Origin: Neocallimastix lanati (nom. inval.)
Taxonomy: Eukaryota; Neocallimastigomycota; Neocallimastigomycetes; Neocallimastigales; Neocallimastigaceae
Assembly (NCBI GenBank): GCA_016946835.1
Contig: JACVTC010000084.1
Location: 357,501-421,500, forward strand
Length of the DNA: 64,000 bases
Direction of reading: 5' to 3'
Shown: piece after piece, positions 43,465 through 56,732 of the stretch
Layout of the letters: each line of letters opens with the position of its first letter
Numbering within the stretch: the first letter of the stretch is position 1
Notes under the pieces: generated by a model
The model's database searches: none
Seen by the model: only the letters and a program-made list of their open reading frames with translations
What the model was told of the DNA's origin: nothing
Translations under genes and position numbers: made by a program

Positions 43465-46041
43465 TCATTTATTTTCTTCATTCATTGTATCTGTATTTTC
43501 TTGCTCTATTTTATTTTCTTCTGTTTGTTCTTGTGACTGATTTTGATCATTTGTTACTTCTTTTTCCTTTTCTTTTTCTTTTTCAACTATATTTTCATTA
43601 TTATTTGAGTTTTCATTGTTATTGTCATCATTAGAATTACTATTTGAGTTTTCATTATTATTAATATCATTAGAATTATTATTTGAGTTTTCATTGTTAT
43701 TGTCATCATTAGAATTATTATTTAAGTTTTCATTATTATTACTGATATTACTATTAGTTTCTCTTTCTAGATTGTTTGATAAATTATTTGAATTTGATAC
43801 ATCATCTTTTAATTCTTCAGTATTATCCACTGTATTTTCAATACTATTATCAGAATTATTATTTGAGCTTTCGTTATTACTATTATCATTAGGATTATTA
43901 TTTGAGTCTTCATTATTATTAATATTACTTGATTCTTCTTTTGATTTGTTGGATAAATCATTTGAATTTGAGGTACTCTCCTGTGATTTTTCAACGTTAT
44001 CAACATTATTTTCTTGGTCATTTTTGCTTTCATTTTGATTTAGTGTATTATCACTATTATCTCTTTTTGAATTTTTAATAGAATTATCTTCATAATTATT
44101 GTTATCTACAATATTATTATTATCATTCTTATTAATATTAGTTGAATCTTGACAAACCGCTTCTTTTAATAATGAAGCTTCTTCTATATTGTTTTGATTA
44201 GTATCATTTCTGGTTGAGACGGTTGTCGTGATTGGAGTAGTTGGTTTACTTAACTGATCTTGAAGCTGTTGTTGAATATTTTTTAGTTCACTTTCTTTTT
44301 GTTCTAATTCCTCTTTATATTGATTAATTATCTTTTGTTGGTTAAGATATCTATTATAAAGACGTTCTACTGTACTATCGGCAGTTTGAAGTTTTTTATT
44401 AAGATAATTAATATGAGATTCTAACGGACTTCTAATCAAAGATTCTAATACCAATTTTTCATTGGTTTGAGTTTCACTATCCTTTATACATTAATAAATC
44501 ATCAATCAATTAGTAATTAATAAATTGAATTTATTAAAAATAAAAAAAATTTTTTTTTTATTTTAATTAAAAATTATTAATTATAATTTATAATGTAATA
44601 TTTAATTTACTTTGAACGTTATCAATCTTTCTACTTGAACTTGTTTATTTACTAATTTTGGTAATAGATCATCTGTTGAAGTTTCCATTTCTCTATATTC
44701 TTTTGGAGGTGGAATCTTTATAATTATTAATGTCATTATTTTTATTATTTTTTAATTATTTTTATTATATTATTTTATTATTATTATTATTCATTTATTT
44801 AATTTTTTTTTTTTTAGATAAAAATAAATATTATATATTATATATAGAGTTATATATTTTTGTTTTGTTATTATAATTACTACAATAATATATTATTTTA
44901 TTTATTTTATATTTACAGCTTTTATAATTTCATTAGCTTCATCAAGTTTCTTTTGCAGTATATCATTTTTTTCTACTGTTATATTATTATCATTAATTAA
45001 TTTATCCACTTCACCTAATTTTGATAATAAATATAATAATATTGGTTATAAATAGATATAATTATTGTTAGTAATTTATTATTAAAATGTGACGTATTGA
45101 AGTAATACAATTTTTTATATCTTAAATGGTTATATATTTACTTAAAGAAGTTGTATATAAACTTGAAAGCTAAAATTTTATATATAAAAACAAATATTTA
45201 TTAAAATAAATTATTTAGTAATGATATTAGAATTTTATAAAAACTTTATAATAATAAGAGAAATCAACCTTTTGACTTGAAAAATCTGAGCAGGAAGGTT
45301 CTACCATAAGTAATGCTATTATTATAATAGTTATTATTATTACTAGTGTTATAAATAAAAATTTTTTTTATTTTATTTAATTATAATATATATATATAAC
45401 TCAATTTATACCGTATTTTGCAATATTTTTTTGGATATCAATAATTTCGGAATAAGAATTCTTTATTTTATATAAATCTTTTAATAAATATCATTTTTTT
45501 TTTTTTAAAAAAAAAAAAAATTATATATTAGATAAATTAAAGTCATATAATATTATGAATTAGTTTTTAAAAAATCTTTTTATTTTTTATTAATTTTTTT
45601 TTTTTTTTTTTAATTTTAACTTTAATTATTTTTATTACCATATAATTCTTTAAACAATGAAGATAAAACAATAACAGACATTGATATTATTCTCCACTTT
45701 GAATCTTTCTTATATTTTTCTTCATATTCCATAGTATCAATTACTTTTTTTATTTATTTTTTTATTTATTTTTTTATTTTTTTTTTTTTTTTTAATTTTT
45801 ATATGTTCATTTATTATTTATAGATTTAAATTAAAATGATTGTAAATTAGTTAATATTTTATGATTCATATTTTATATATATATATATATATATTATATA
45901 TTTTTTAAAAAAAAAAAAAAAAAAAAAAAATTATATTACATATATCAAGAAATTCTTTCATAGAATTGCATATTTTTTCAAATTCCTTTTTAGGAAAATC
46001 AGTAATACTATATTAATATATATATGTATTATAAAAATTGA

Positions 46042-46138
<97 letters not shown>

Positions 46139-47915
46139 TAAAGTTATCTTTAATTAGTTATTATTAATATTCATGTTTATAACATTACTTTTCATTTATA
46201 AATTGGCATGTTTTAGTATATATAATTGAAAGGGTATTAAACTGATAAAAATTTGCTTTGGTGAAATTTTCTTGCTAGTTATAATAATTAAAATGATATA
46301 TATATATATATATATAGAAAAATTATTTTAATTGATTTATTTAATAATTATTTTTATTATTCATTATTAAAAAAAGATTGCTTCCTATTTAATAATAAGA
46401 ATGATAAATCTAAAATTTGTTTTTTTATATATAAATATTCCAATTACTTGATGATTAATGCTTATAGTTTTATCAAATTCTTGATATTCTAAATAGATAG
46501 GATTTGTCTTTTTTTTATATAAATAAAAAAAAAAAATCAAAGATAGAAAAAAAAATGATAAATTAGTAAAGTTACTTTTCAAATTTATTTTACTTATATA
46601 TAATTATATATCTAATTACTTTTTCAAGATCAATTTCATTACATATTTTTGAATATAAGTTATTAAGTAATATTAATAATTTAGTCTATAAATGACATTA
46701 TAATATGTATATTAAATAAAATATTATAATTATGATATGTATTAGTTGAAATGTGATTAATACATAAAACCTTTAAATAAATATTAAAATTTTATGATTA
46801 TAATTACAAGATATTTTTGAGATTCTTTATGAAAACTGCTAAATGACCTTTAATATTAATAATTAATTTTTTTTTTTTAATTGAATATATATATAAAGTA
46901 GTTTTTAATTATTTTATGTATATATATATAAAGATTATTCTAATAACCATAAAAATTTTATATATATTATAATACATTTTGAATTGTTTTTATTACCAAT
47001 TTTTCTTTTTTTCACTTGAAAACCATTTTTGTATCATTAAATTATGGGTCAGAGACATTATTAAATTAGATTTCATAATTTTATATTCTGAGATTTGTTC
47101 AAAATCTTCATCACTATTCATTTATATATATATATATATATATACATATTTTAATTCATCATTTATATAGAAAATATTTAAAGTAATAAAATAAAAAAAT
47201 TATATAAATTATTAAAATAATATTAATGATTTATTAATAATTTTCAATTTATTTTTAAAATTTACGTTTTAACTTTTTCATTTGTTTTATTTTGTTCATC
47301 AATAAGATGTTCAATTTGAAGTTGTTCAAAACTAACTGATTCTTTTAAAGTATTATTCTGTTTGATAATAGCAATTAAATTATTTTCTAAGGCTTCTTTT
47401 TCTTGTTTTAAATTTTGACATTCCTCGTATAAATCAGCTTTTTGTTGAATTAGGTATTATTTTAAGTATATATATATCATAAAAATATATTTAAATTGAT
47501 TAAAACTCATATGAACAAAAGGTAAGTACTTAAATTGGTATTTCAATATACCAATTGAAATTTTTAAATTATTACCATTCTCAAGAACTTTTCTTTCTAA
47601 TTCTTGTGACATTACTTCAATAGTTTCATATTGAGTATTTTTTATTTTTTTATTGTTATTTTTTGAATCATTCTATTTACAATATTTTTATTTAATAATA
47701 CATTTTTTATATTTTTTAAAAATTAGAATTTGCTAGTATTTTTACTAAATTAATCTCATATATATATATATATATATACAAAATATATTCATATATACTT
47801 GTAAAATTTCAATTCTTTTTGAAAGCCTTTGATTATGTGAAAATAAAAGTTCATTTTGTTGTTCTGTCTTTTATTTGTTTTTAATTGTATATTTAAATAA
47901 AAAATTTGATAGAAA

Positions 47916-47969
<54 letters not shown>

Positions 47970-48302
47970 AACAATATTTCTTTTAATTTTAAATATATAT
48001 ATATTATAAATTTAATTTCAAATTTAATTTTTATGTTACCTTCTTTGCTTCAAGAATTAACATTTTATTCTCATTTTTTAATTGAGTTGTTAATTCTTGC
48101 TCCTAATAATGTATTATAATGAATAAATAAATAATAATTATAAGTTAAAAAGATACACTCTATACTATTATTTTTATTGTTGTATTTTTTAATATTTAAT
48201 ATTTACTTCAAGTAATGCATTTTTAACAATAGTGAGCTGAGCTTTTGTTTTTGTATATTCATTTATTAATTTTTGATATTTCTGAGCATGTAAGGATTCC
48301 AT
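43465..48302 (-). CDS. PPP1R21 / KLRAQ-family coiled-coil protein (18 exons)
   Basis: Exons (minus strand, high to low): 48302-48207, 48102-48040, 47867-47799, 47672-47576, 47437-47266, 47113-46997, 46838-46808, 46685-46620, 46507-46448, 46274-46189, 46007-45940, 45743-45639, 45477-45412, 45315-45269, 45169-45142, 45014-44917, 44715-44611, 44481-43465. All introns start GT and end AG; the joined length is 2,391 nt (796 aa plus stop) in frame. The N-terminus (QKYQKLINEYTKTKAQ; HNQRLSKRIEILQND) fits the KLRAQ domain of PPP1R21, and IRSPLESHINYLNKKLQTAD fits its C-terminal domain. In animals PPP1R21 is the FERRY subunit Fy-2, linking mRNA to Rab5 early endosomes. The middle is weakly conserved; the last 200 residues are an Asn/Ser/Glu tail with tandem repeats. 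Small exons 7 and 15 are the least certain. Confidence 0.75.
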
Positions 48303-50688
48303 GTTTATTAATTAATAAATTAAATAATATTACTAATACTAATGCTATTAATTATCTTAAATGAAGTATGAAATATTCTGTATTGTTATTCATATAGATA
48401 AAATATTTATTATTTATGTGTTAATTTCTATAAAAACAAAGCAGATAAAAATTTTTTTCCTTTTTTTTTCTTTTTTTTAATTATTATATATACAGAGTTT
48501 ATATGGGATTTAATTATTATTTAATAATAATTATAACTGATTTTATTTTTTAATGAATGAATATTAATGAAATCTGATTTTTTAATATTAAATTAAGAAG
48601 TCATAATCATAGATAGAAAAGAATACTTAGTATTATATCAATATAAAGATATAAAAATGATATATTATAATAAATATATATGTGATTAATATTTATTAGT
48701 ACTTTTTATCTAAAAAAAAATAAAATAACTTTAATTTGAATATTTTAAAATTTTAGAATTAAGGAAAAACAAATAAATAAATAAGTAAATAAAGAGGGAT
48801 GGTGATATAAACTTTTTATTTGTATTTTTTATTTGTATTTTTTATCTTTAATAATAAATTTATAAAAATATATAAAAAATTAATATTCAAATTCAAATAT
48901 TTAATTAAAAAAAATTAAATAAATGAAAAAAAAAAAAAAAAAAAAAAAGCTTATATATTAAATTAAAAAAAGTTTATTGATTATAAAAATTATAAATCAT
49001 ATATATTTAATTTTTTCTTTGGATTTAAAAAAAAAAAAAAAAATTATTACTGTCAATAATTTGAAATTTAGTAGTTTAAAAAAAAAAAAAAAATTATACT
49101 ATAATATTTATATAAATAGCAGTCAGTTTTATAATAATTAGTAAAATTACATTGAAAGAGATCAACTTTTTATAGTTTTTAGTTAATTTCATAAAAAAAT
49201 TATTCTTAATTGATTAAATTAATAATATTAAAAATACTTTGAATGAAAAAAATGAAATAATAGTAATAATAATTAAATGATGAAAAAGAAAAAAAAATAG
49301 TATTTTTTATTTTAATGTTGTAATAATCATCATTATTTATACTATAAATGTTATTATTATAAATAATTAATAAGAAATTAATGTAGTATTTAAATAATTA
49401 CAGTGAAATGAAAGTAATCGAAAAAAAAAAAAAAAAAAAAATATTTAATATTTATAATTTATAAATGTTAATATTAATATTAATATGATTGTATATATTA
49501 AAGAGGTTTATTATTAATAAAGTTTAGAATTCATGATGATGATTACAATATTTAAACAATTAATTTATTGCTTAAACTTTTTTTTTCCTCCTTAACTGAT
49601 ATATCTTATTATAAATTTTTTTTTTAAATCTTTTTTTTTTATGTTTGGTGGATCTTTTTTTAATTTTTAATTAGTTTTATAATATATTATAAAATATACT
49701 ATTAAATATATTTTATCTAAATTTTTTAAATTAAAATTTAATATAAAATTTTATTCCAATAAATAATAAATAATAAATAAATAAATAATAAATAAATAAT
49801 AAATAAATAAATAAATAATAAATAAATAAATAAATAATAAATAAATAAATAAATAATAAATAAATAAATAAATAATAAATAAATAAATAAATAATAAATA
49901 AATAAATAATAAATAAATAATAAATAAATAAATAATAAATAAATAATAAATAAATAAATAAATAATAAATAAATAATAAATAAATAAATAAATAATAAAT
50001 AAATAATAAATAATAAATAAATAATAAATAAATAAATAATAATAAATAATAATAAATAAATAATAAATAAATAATAAATAAATAAATAATTATAATATTT
50101 ATAATAATAGAAACTGTTATTTTCATTATTTTATCTCTTTGTTATTTTATTATTGATTATATATTTTCTAATAATTTTTCCAATTGAAATTACATTAAAG
50201 AAGGAGAAATTTAAATGAAAGAACAATCAAATATAAATATTATAGAAAATAATTAAAAATTAAATTAAATGAAATTCTAAACATCTTAATAATGATATTA
50301 TTATAAACACATTTGTATAATTTAAATAATAAAAGAAAAAATTAAAAATTAAAAATAAATATAAATAAAAAAATATATTTCAGAGAAAAATAATCATTGG
50401 AAATCAAATTACTTCGTATTCAATAGAAATCTGAATAAAAAAATTTTTTTTTTATTATAAATAATATCAAATATATTTATAGTAAAGGTAAATCATTCAT
50501 CTAAAATTTAATATAAAGAATTATATATACGTAATTGAATATCATATCAACAAAACAAAAAGAAGGTTACTCCAGGAATCATTTAATATATTTATATTTA
50601 TATTATTGGAATAATTTGACTTATTATAGAAAATTTTATATAATCCTAGACTTTCTATTGCATTTTAATTTTAATTAGCAACAAATAG

Positions 50689-50741
<53 letters not shown>

Positions 50742-51382
50742 CTATTACTAAAAGAGTCATGAAATCTGTTTATTGAATTGAAAAATTTTAAAAAGTATAG
50801 ATAAAATCTTTTATTTATATTTATTTATCTAAGAATATAGAATACGTTATATATATATATATATAAATATAAACTATATATATATATTATTTATAAAATA
50901 ATAAAAATAGAAAGTTGCTTTGTGTATGAAGTTATTATATAATTGACATTGAACATTTAATACATTCTTTAAAAATATGAATTTCAGTATTTTTAAATTT
51001 ATAAAATTTTAATAATTTAAATTATAATTATATCAAACTATTATATTATATTATTTTTAATTATTAAATGCTTTAATTTATCAATTTTATGAATTATATT
51101 TCTTTTTACTAATTATTATTATTATTTATACCTTATATCTTTATAAATTTATATCTTTATAAATATCAATATTTTAATTATAAATAATAATAATAATCAT
51201 TTATAATAAAAATTTATTTAAAAAAAATAATAATTTTTTACAATTAATAAATTAAATTGACAATTAAAAATGGAAAATATTATTCATAAGAACAAAAATT
51301 AAACGAAAAAGAACAAAATAAAATAAAATAAAATAAAATAAAAATAAAAAAAAACTAGCAATATATTATATAATTAAAGAAA
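48303..51382. other. Divergent intergenic region between the PPP1R21-like gene and COG7
   Basis: About 3 kb of A/T sequence holding both promoters, with poly(A) and poly(T) runs (48930, 49040, 49080, 49425), (TA)n near 50693-50724 and the tandem array at 49757-50086. No frame apart from microsatellite translations and no RNA gene recognised. Confidence 0.6.
49757..50086. repeat. AATAAATAAATA-type microsatellite array
   Basis: About 330 bp built from AAT and AAAT words only. It translates on the minus strand into an uninterrupted Leu/Phe/Ile/Tyr string, an artefact of the repeat. A related array in the opposite sense lies at 59380-59830. Confidence 0.9.
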
Positions 51383-54300
51383 ATGATATCTGATAATAAT
51401 TCATCATCAAATAAATCAAAACCGGAATCCATTCTTACCAATGTTGGAAAAAAATATTCATTTTCATCTATAACCACACCAACTTCAATACTATCACCTA
51501 CCTCATCTTTTTATGCAAGTAATAGTAATACTACAGGTTTAGATTTATCTGATTTAAAAGAAAAGGATGCTGATGTTAAAGCATGGATTAATAAAATGCT
51601 TTCCTCCAATACATTTCCAACTTCAAAACCCAGTGATACCAATCTTGTTTCTGACATTTCACCTGCTGTTTTAACTTCACCAACTAGTGCCACCAATAAT
51701 ACACCAACAGATAATAATATTCCTCAACAAGCTTCAATTCTTCTTATTAAATTAGAAAATGCTGGTCAACAAATTTCTAAATCCATTGAAAAAATAAGTA
51801 ATGAAGTAGTAAAAAATATTCCTCGAGTAATTTATGATATAGAAAATATAAGAAAGGATACACGTGCCATGCAAGAAAATATCAATCGTGTTCGTATGGA
51901 TTATAGAAAATTTAATACGGATAGTTCAGAAGTAATACAGCCAATGTTTCTTTTGGATACCATACGCCTTAGAATGGAAGAAACTCGTAAACTATTAAAA
52001 GAAGCTGAAAATTGGTCAAATCTTTCCTCTGAAATGGATGATCTCTTCAATAATAAGGAATATGAAAGAGCAGCTGTAACGTTAGAAGATGCTCAAAATA
52101 GTTTAACTCTTTTGAAGAATAGTTCTGACTATGAAGAAAAGCATGAACTTTTACGTAAATATTTGAATCGTTTAGAAGCTGAACTTAGTCCTCTTCTTCT
52201 TCAAACGATCAAATCCAAAGATATAAAGAATTTAAGAAAATATCAAAAAATATTTAAAAAGATTAATAGAGAAAAAGAATTTTATAATTGTTATTTCAGA
52301 AATGTAAAACAAGAAATTCTTGAATATTGGATGGGATTTGAAGTAATATTATTATAATCATTTTCATTATTATTATTATTATCAATATTTTATATTTATA
52401 TTTTTTATATTATATATATATTTTTTACAAATTAATATGATTATTATATAATATATATATATATATATATTATTATTATTATTATTATTATTATCTTTAT
52501 TTTTTATTTATATTTAAATTTATATTTATATTTATATTTATATTTATATTTATATTTTTATTTATATTTTTATTTATATTTTTATTTATATTTATATTTT
52601 TATTTATCTTTATATTTATATTTTTATTTATATTTATATTTATATTTATATTTATATTTATATTTATATTTATATTTTTATTTATATTTATATTTATATT
52701 TATATTTATATTTATATTTATATTTATATTTATATTTATATTTATATTTATATTTTTATTTATATTTATATTTATATTTATATTTATATTTATATTTATA
52801 TTTATATTTATATTTATATTTATATTTATATTTATATTTATATTTATATTTATATTTATATTTATATTTATATTTATATTTATATTTATATTTATATTTT
52901 TATTTATCTTTATCTTTATATTTATATTTATATTTATATTTTTATTATTATCATTATAAAATTTAAACTATTTAGGTAAAAGATAGTGACCAACAAGAAG
53001 TTGCTGTACCTATTACACCAGTAACACCAACATCACCAAATAAGGAAGAAAATGAAGCTGAAAAACCAGAAGAAAATGTTAATAATGTTCTTATCATTAA
53101 ATCTACAAATCCACAAGATTTATCCTTTGCTGAATGGGTACCTTCCTATTTTGAAGAATTATATTCCATTATTGTTAAGGAATTTAATTGGAGTGCAAAT
53201 ATTTTCCAACAGCCAGGAGATATTGTTTGTCATTTAATTAATGAATCCAATAAGTATTTGAAACCACCTTTCACTTCACGTTTAGAAAGTTATAAAGAAA
53301 TTGATAAGGAACATTTTATTGTTTCCTTAATTAATATTTATAAGACAGTAGAAAATTTTGCACAAACTATTGAACATAATATTCTTTTCCAAAGAGATAC
53401 CAATCGCTTCCTTAGAATGTCTTCCTTTTCTTCATTATCTTCTTCTAAAAAATCAAATACTCTAAGTCGTTTCAATAAAAACTATAATCTAGGTAATTGG
53501 GGTGAAACCCTTTTGGAACCCTTCCAAACCTATCAACAAGATTTTGCAAAGTTAGAATTAAATTATTTAATATTCCAATTGAAGCAACTCTTTAAACCAG
53601 AAGTCATGGCGCATAAATCACCTAATGAGTTAGTTGATCATTTACATCTTACGGTCGATAAAATCTTTGATCAACTTAAGGGTACCATGAATCGTTGTAT
53701 TGAATTTACCTATGGTTATGCCTGTCCAGGGACTCTCAAAATTATTAATGATTATTTAGTCGCCTCCTTAGAGAAATATTCGGATATAATTCGTGTCATT
53801 CGTACAAGAACAGAAATTAAATCGCTCAAGAAGATTAAGGAAGAACATAAATCAGGTATAAACTCTCCTCTTGCCTCTACTACCTCCTTGAATTATATGA
53901 ATAGTAATGGTGGTGGTGGTGGCGCTAGTGCTAATTTATCTAGAGGATCTTTAGTAGAAATGCCTAATGATTCGGATGAAGATCTTCTTCAAGAAAGAAA
54001 TCATCAAATTTGGGTTAATTTCGAATTAGGTTTCAAACTTTTAGGAATTTGTTGTCTTTTCGATAAAGAAATTAAACAAATGGAAGGACCACAACTTGGT
54101 CAATTTTTCGATCGAATCTTTAAGAATTGTGAATCCGTGGATGAAACGCAACGTCTCCTAGGTCAACTTCATACCCTTTTAACCTTAAATCATGCTGATT
54201 CTGAATATGATCTTGATGCCGATTCTCCTTTAGAAACCAAAAATACACAAAAGCTCTTTAATAGTAATGGAGAAAGTGGTGAAGATCCAACGGATGCTAC

Positions 54301-55354
54301 TGATCTTACGGAAGATCATACAGTCACCTCAAAACCCGATAATTCTTTAAATGAAGAAAATCTTAGTCAAAATCAAGGACATAATCAAGGTCAAGATCAA
54401 AATCAAGGTCAAGAACCAACTCAAACTTCTATTACTCCAATACCTGAAGAAACTGTTGAAGATCCAGTACTTGTTCAAAAACGTTTACAAAAATCACAAA
54501 AAGAATATTCTTTCTTCCAAAAACTTTATCAACCCCCACATAGTGGTAGTGTATTATCACGTGAAATGATCCGTCTTTCCTCATTAAATAGTTATGAATT
54601 AAAAGAATGTATTCGTATCATTGCTAAACAATACTATCAACCCAAAGAAACTGATCCTAATTCAAAGAATAATACAATCACCAAAGAAGCCAATACTACT
54701 CATAATGATGCTGTACCTACCACTACAACTACTACCACTACCACTACCGGTACTGGTACTAATACTGATGGTATGGATGGTACGACGAACACTTCAGCAC
54801 CAACGACAGTCACCACTGAAAAACCATCAACTTCAATTTCAACTTCAACTCCAACTTCAACTTCTGCTACTACGGTAGTCGATATAAATAAATTAGAATT
54901 ATTACCGATGGATCGTATTCATTCTACCATTCTAAATAATGTTAAGATGCGTATGTCTAGAATGACGAATGAATGTCAACGTTTTATCTATGATGCTCTT
55001 TTCCTTACGATTGATGAACAATTAACTGATATTTATCATCGTGAACGTTGGTCTCATGCCGCTTCTGCTCTCTCTAAAATTTCACCTTTCAATTTTGAAA
55101 TTCCACAATTTAGTTTATCGCCATCCTCTTATATTGTTAGTATTGGTGAACATCTTCTTTCTCTACCACAACATTTAGAACTCTATTTAAATGATGAAGC
55201 GTTAACCTATTCTGTTAATACCTTACCCTACTGTCAACCGCTCTCTCTCTTAACCTATTCTCTCTTAGAAGAATTAGGAATTACTCCTTCAACTCGTGCC
55301 TCCGATGATCCATTCCATCCTCAAGAAGCAGAAGATTCAGAGGTTTGTTTTCAC

Positions 55355-55427
<73 letters not shown>

Positions 55428-55752
55428 ATAGTATTAAATTTAAAAATGAAAAAAAAAAATTTTTTTTTTTTTTTTAGGAATAGTAATAGAGTGTAATAAT
55501 AGATGTAGTAGTAGTAGTAGTCGTAGTAGTAGTCGAGTAATAGTAGTTGTAAAAAGTAAGAGTAGTCATAGGAGTTGTATTAGTAGTAGTAGTAGTAATA
55601 GCAAAAAGTAAGAGTAGTCATAGGAGTTTTATTAGTAGTAGTAGTAGTAATAGTAAAAAGTAAGAGTAGTCGTAGCTATTGTAGTTGTAGTCGTAGTCGT
55701 GACAGAAATAATCAGTATTATTATTATTGTTAGGTGTTATAAAAATATTCTA

Positions 55753-55786
<34 letters not shown>

Positions 55787-56040
55787 AGTTGTTATAGAAG
55801 TAATCAATTTTATTATTATTATTATTATTATAGTAATTAATAATAGTAGTAGTCAATAGTAGTAAAGACTATATATATTAATAATGTTTGATATATATAA
55901 TAAAAAAACAAAAAAAATTTAAATGAATAAGTTAAATATATATTTATGTAAAGCAAAAGATTAAATATGAAAATTACAAATTATATTATTTATATAGGAT
56001 TATTTAATTAATTTATAATATTAAATTTAATTATACTAAA

Positions 56041-56074
<34 letters not shown>

Positions 56075-56207
56075 CGTTCATTATTATTATAATTAATATT
56101 ATATATTATATATTATACATTGATATATTAAATAATTTATATATTATATCTATTATATATTCTCTTCCTCTACCTCTACCATCGCTTTCTCTCTCTATCT
56201 CTTTCTT

Positions 56208-56252
<45 letters not shown>

Positions 56253-56732
56253 AATAATATATATATTATATATATATAAAAGTTTGAAGAACCTAGTGGT
56301 CACATGTGGATTGTATCTTTATGTAATGGTACTATGGTTAAATATATAAAGAATATCATGAAATTAAAAGAATTAACTACACAAGAATCAAAACAATTAG
56401 GAACCGATATCGGCTATTTAATGAATGTCTTTGGAGCTCTTGAAATTTATGTCCTTCCCATCTTAATTAGTCTTCATAGTTTCAGTCAAATGAAGGATAA
56501 GGAATTACTGGAACGTAAAAATGAATTAGAAGCCATTCTCGATAAGCAATATAACCTTGATTCCTCAAAGAGCTCCAAGGAAGAGCTTCCCTCCGATAAA
56601 ACCGAAAAAGAAAAAGAAAAGGAAAAGGAACAACTTGTTTCCACTTCCTCCTCCATGATGATGTTATCCCTAACCGAACATGAAGAATATGAATTAATTA
56701 AATTGTTTATTAAAATTCGTAATATTAACTAA
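51383..56732 (+). CDS. COG7: Conserved oligomeric Golgi complex subunit 7 (3 exons)
   Basis: Exons 51383-52342, 52976-55342 and 56283-56732, with GT/AG introns in phase 0, give 1,258 residues. [17 protein letters not shown] near residue 60 is the COG7 start signature, followed by the helical region ([48 protein letters not shown]) that parallels animal COG7. Exon 2 continues with [19 protein letters not shown]. Exon 3 holds the conserved end ([30 protein letters not shown]). COG7 belongs to lobe B of the COG tether for retrograde intra-Golgi vesicles. At about 1.6 times the usual 770 residues, the extra length comes from low-complexity inserts (Gln/Asn near 790, poly-Thr near 900, a Glu/Lys run in exon 3). 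The 3' intron boundary is the least certain. Confidence 0.9.
52343..52975 (+). repeat. COG7 intron 1, filled by a (TATATT)n array
   Basis: 633-nt intron between GAA|GTAATA and TTTAG|GTAAAA. Positions about 52500-52950 consist of TATATT hexamers with occasional TTTTTA variants. Confidence 0.85.
55343..56282 (+). repeat. COG7 intron 2 with A35T30 palindrome and GTA-repeat tandem blocks
   Basis: 940-nt intron. It opens with 35 A followed by 30 T (55357-55421), a sequence able to fold on itself. Then comes a G-containing block (55500-55690) of AGT/AGTAGTAGT words in which a unit of about 55 bp (AAAAAGTAAGAGTAGTCATAG) repeats near 55552, 55607 and 55657. Two long T-runs follow (56043-56070, 56211-56248). 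Confidence 0.8.

Noticed and set aside
43616-44038. 140-codon Leu/Ser-rich frame on the plus strand, possible membrane protein
   Set aside because: It is the antisense shadow of the Asn/Ser/Glu-rich last exon of the PPP1R21-like gene.
46385-46582. Separate 65-codon minus-strand gene
   Set aside because: It is exon 9 of the PPP1R21-like gene read through its two introns.
49731-50126. 131-codon open frame on the minus strand, apparent hydrophobic protein
   Set aside because: It is the translation of an AAT/AAAT microsatellite; a repeat built from stop-free words gives Leu/Phe/Ile/Tyr strings in one frame.
54351-54878. Two plus-strand frames inside COG7 exon 2
   Set aside because: Out-of-frame shadows in the Gln/Asn- and Thr-rich inserts of COG7.
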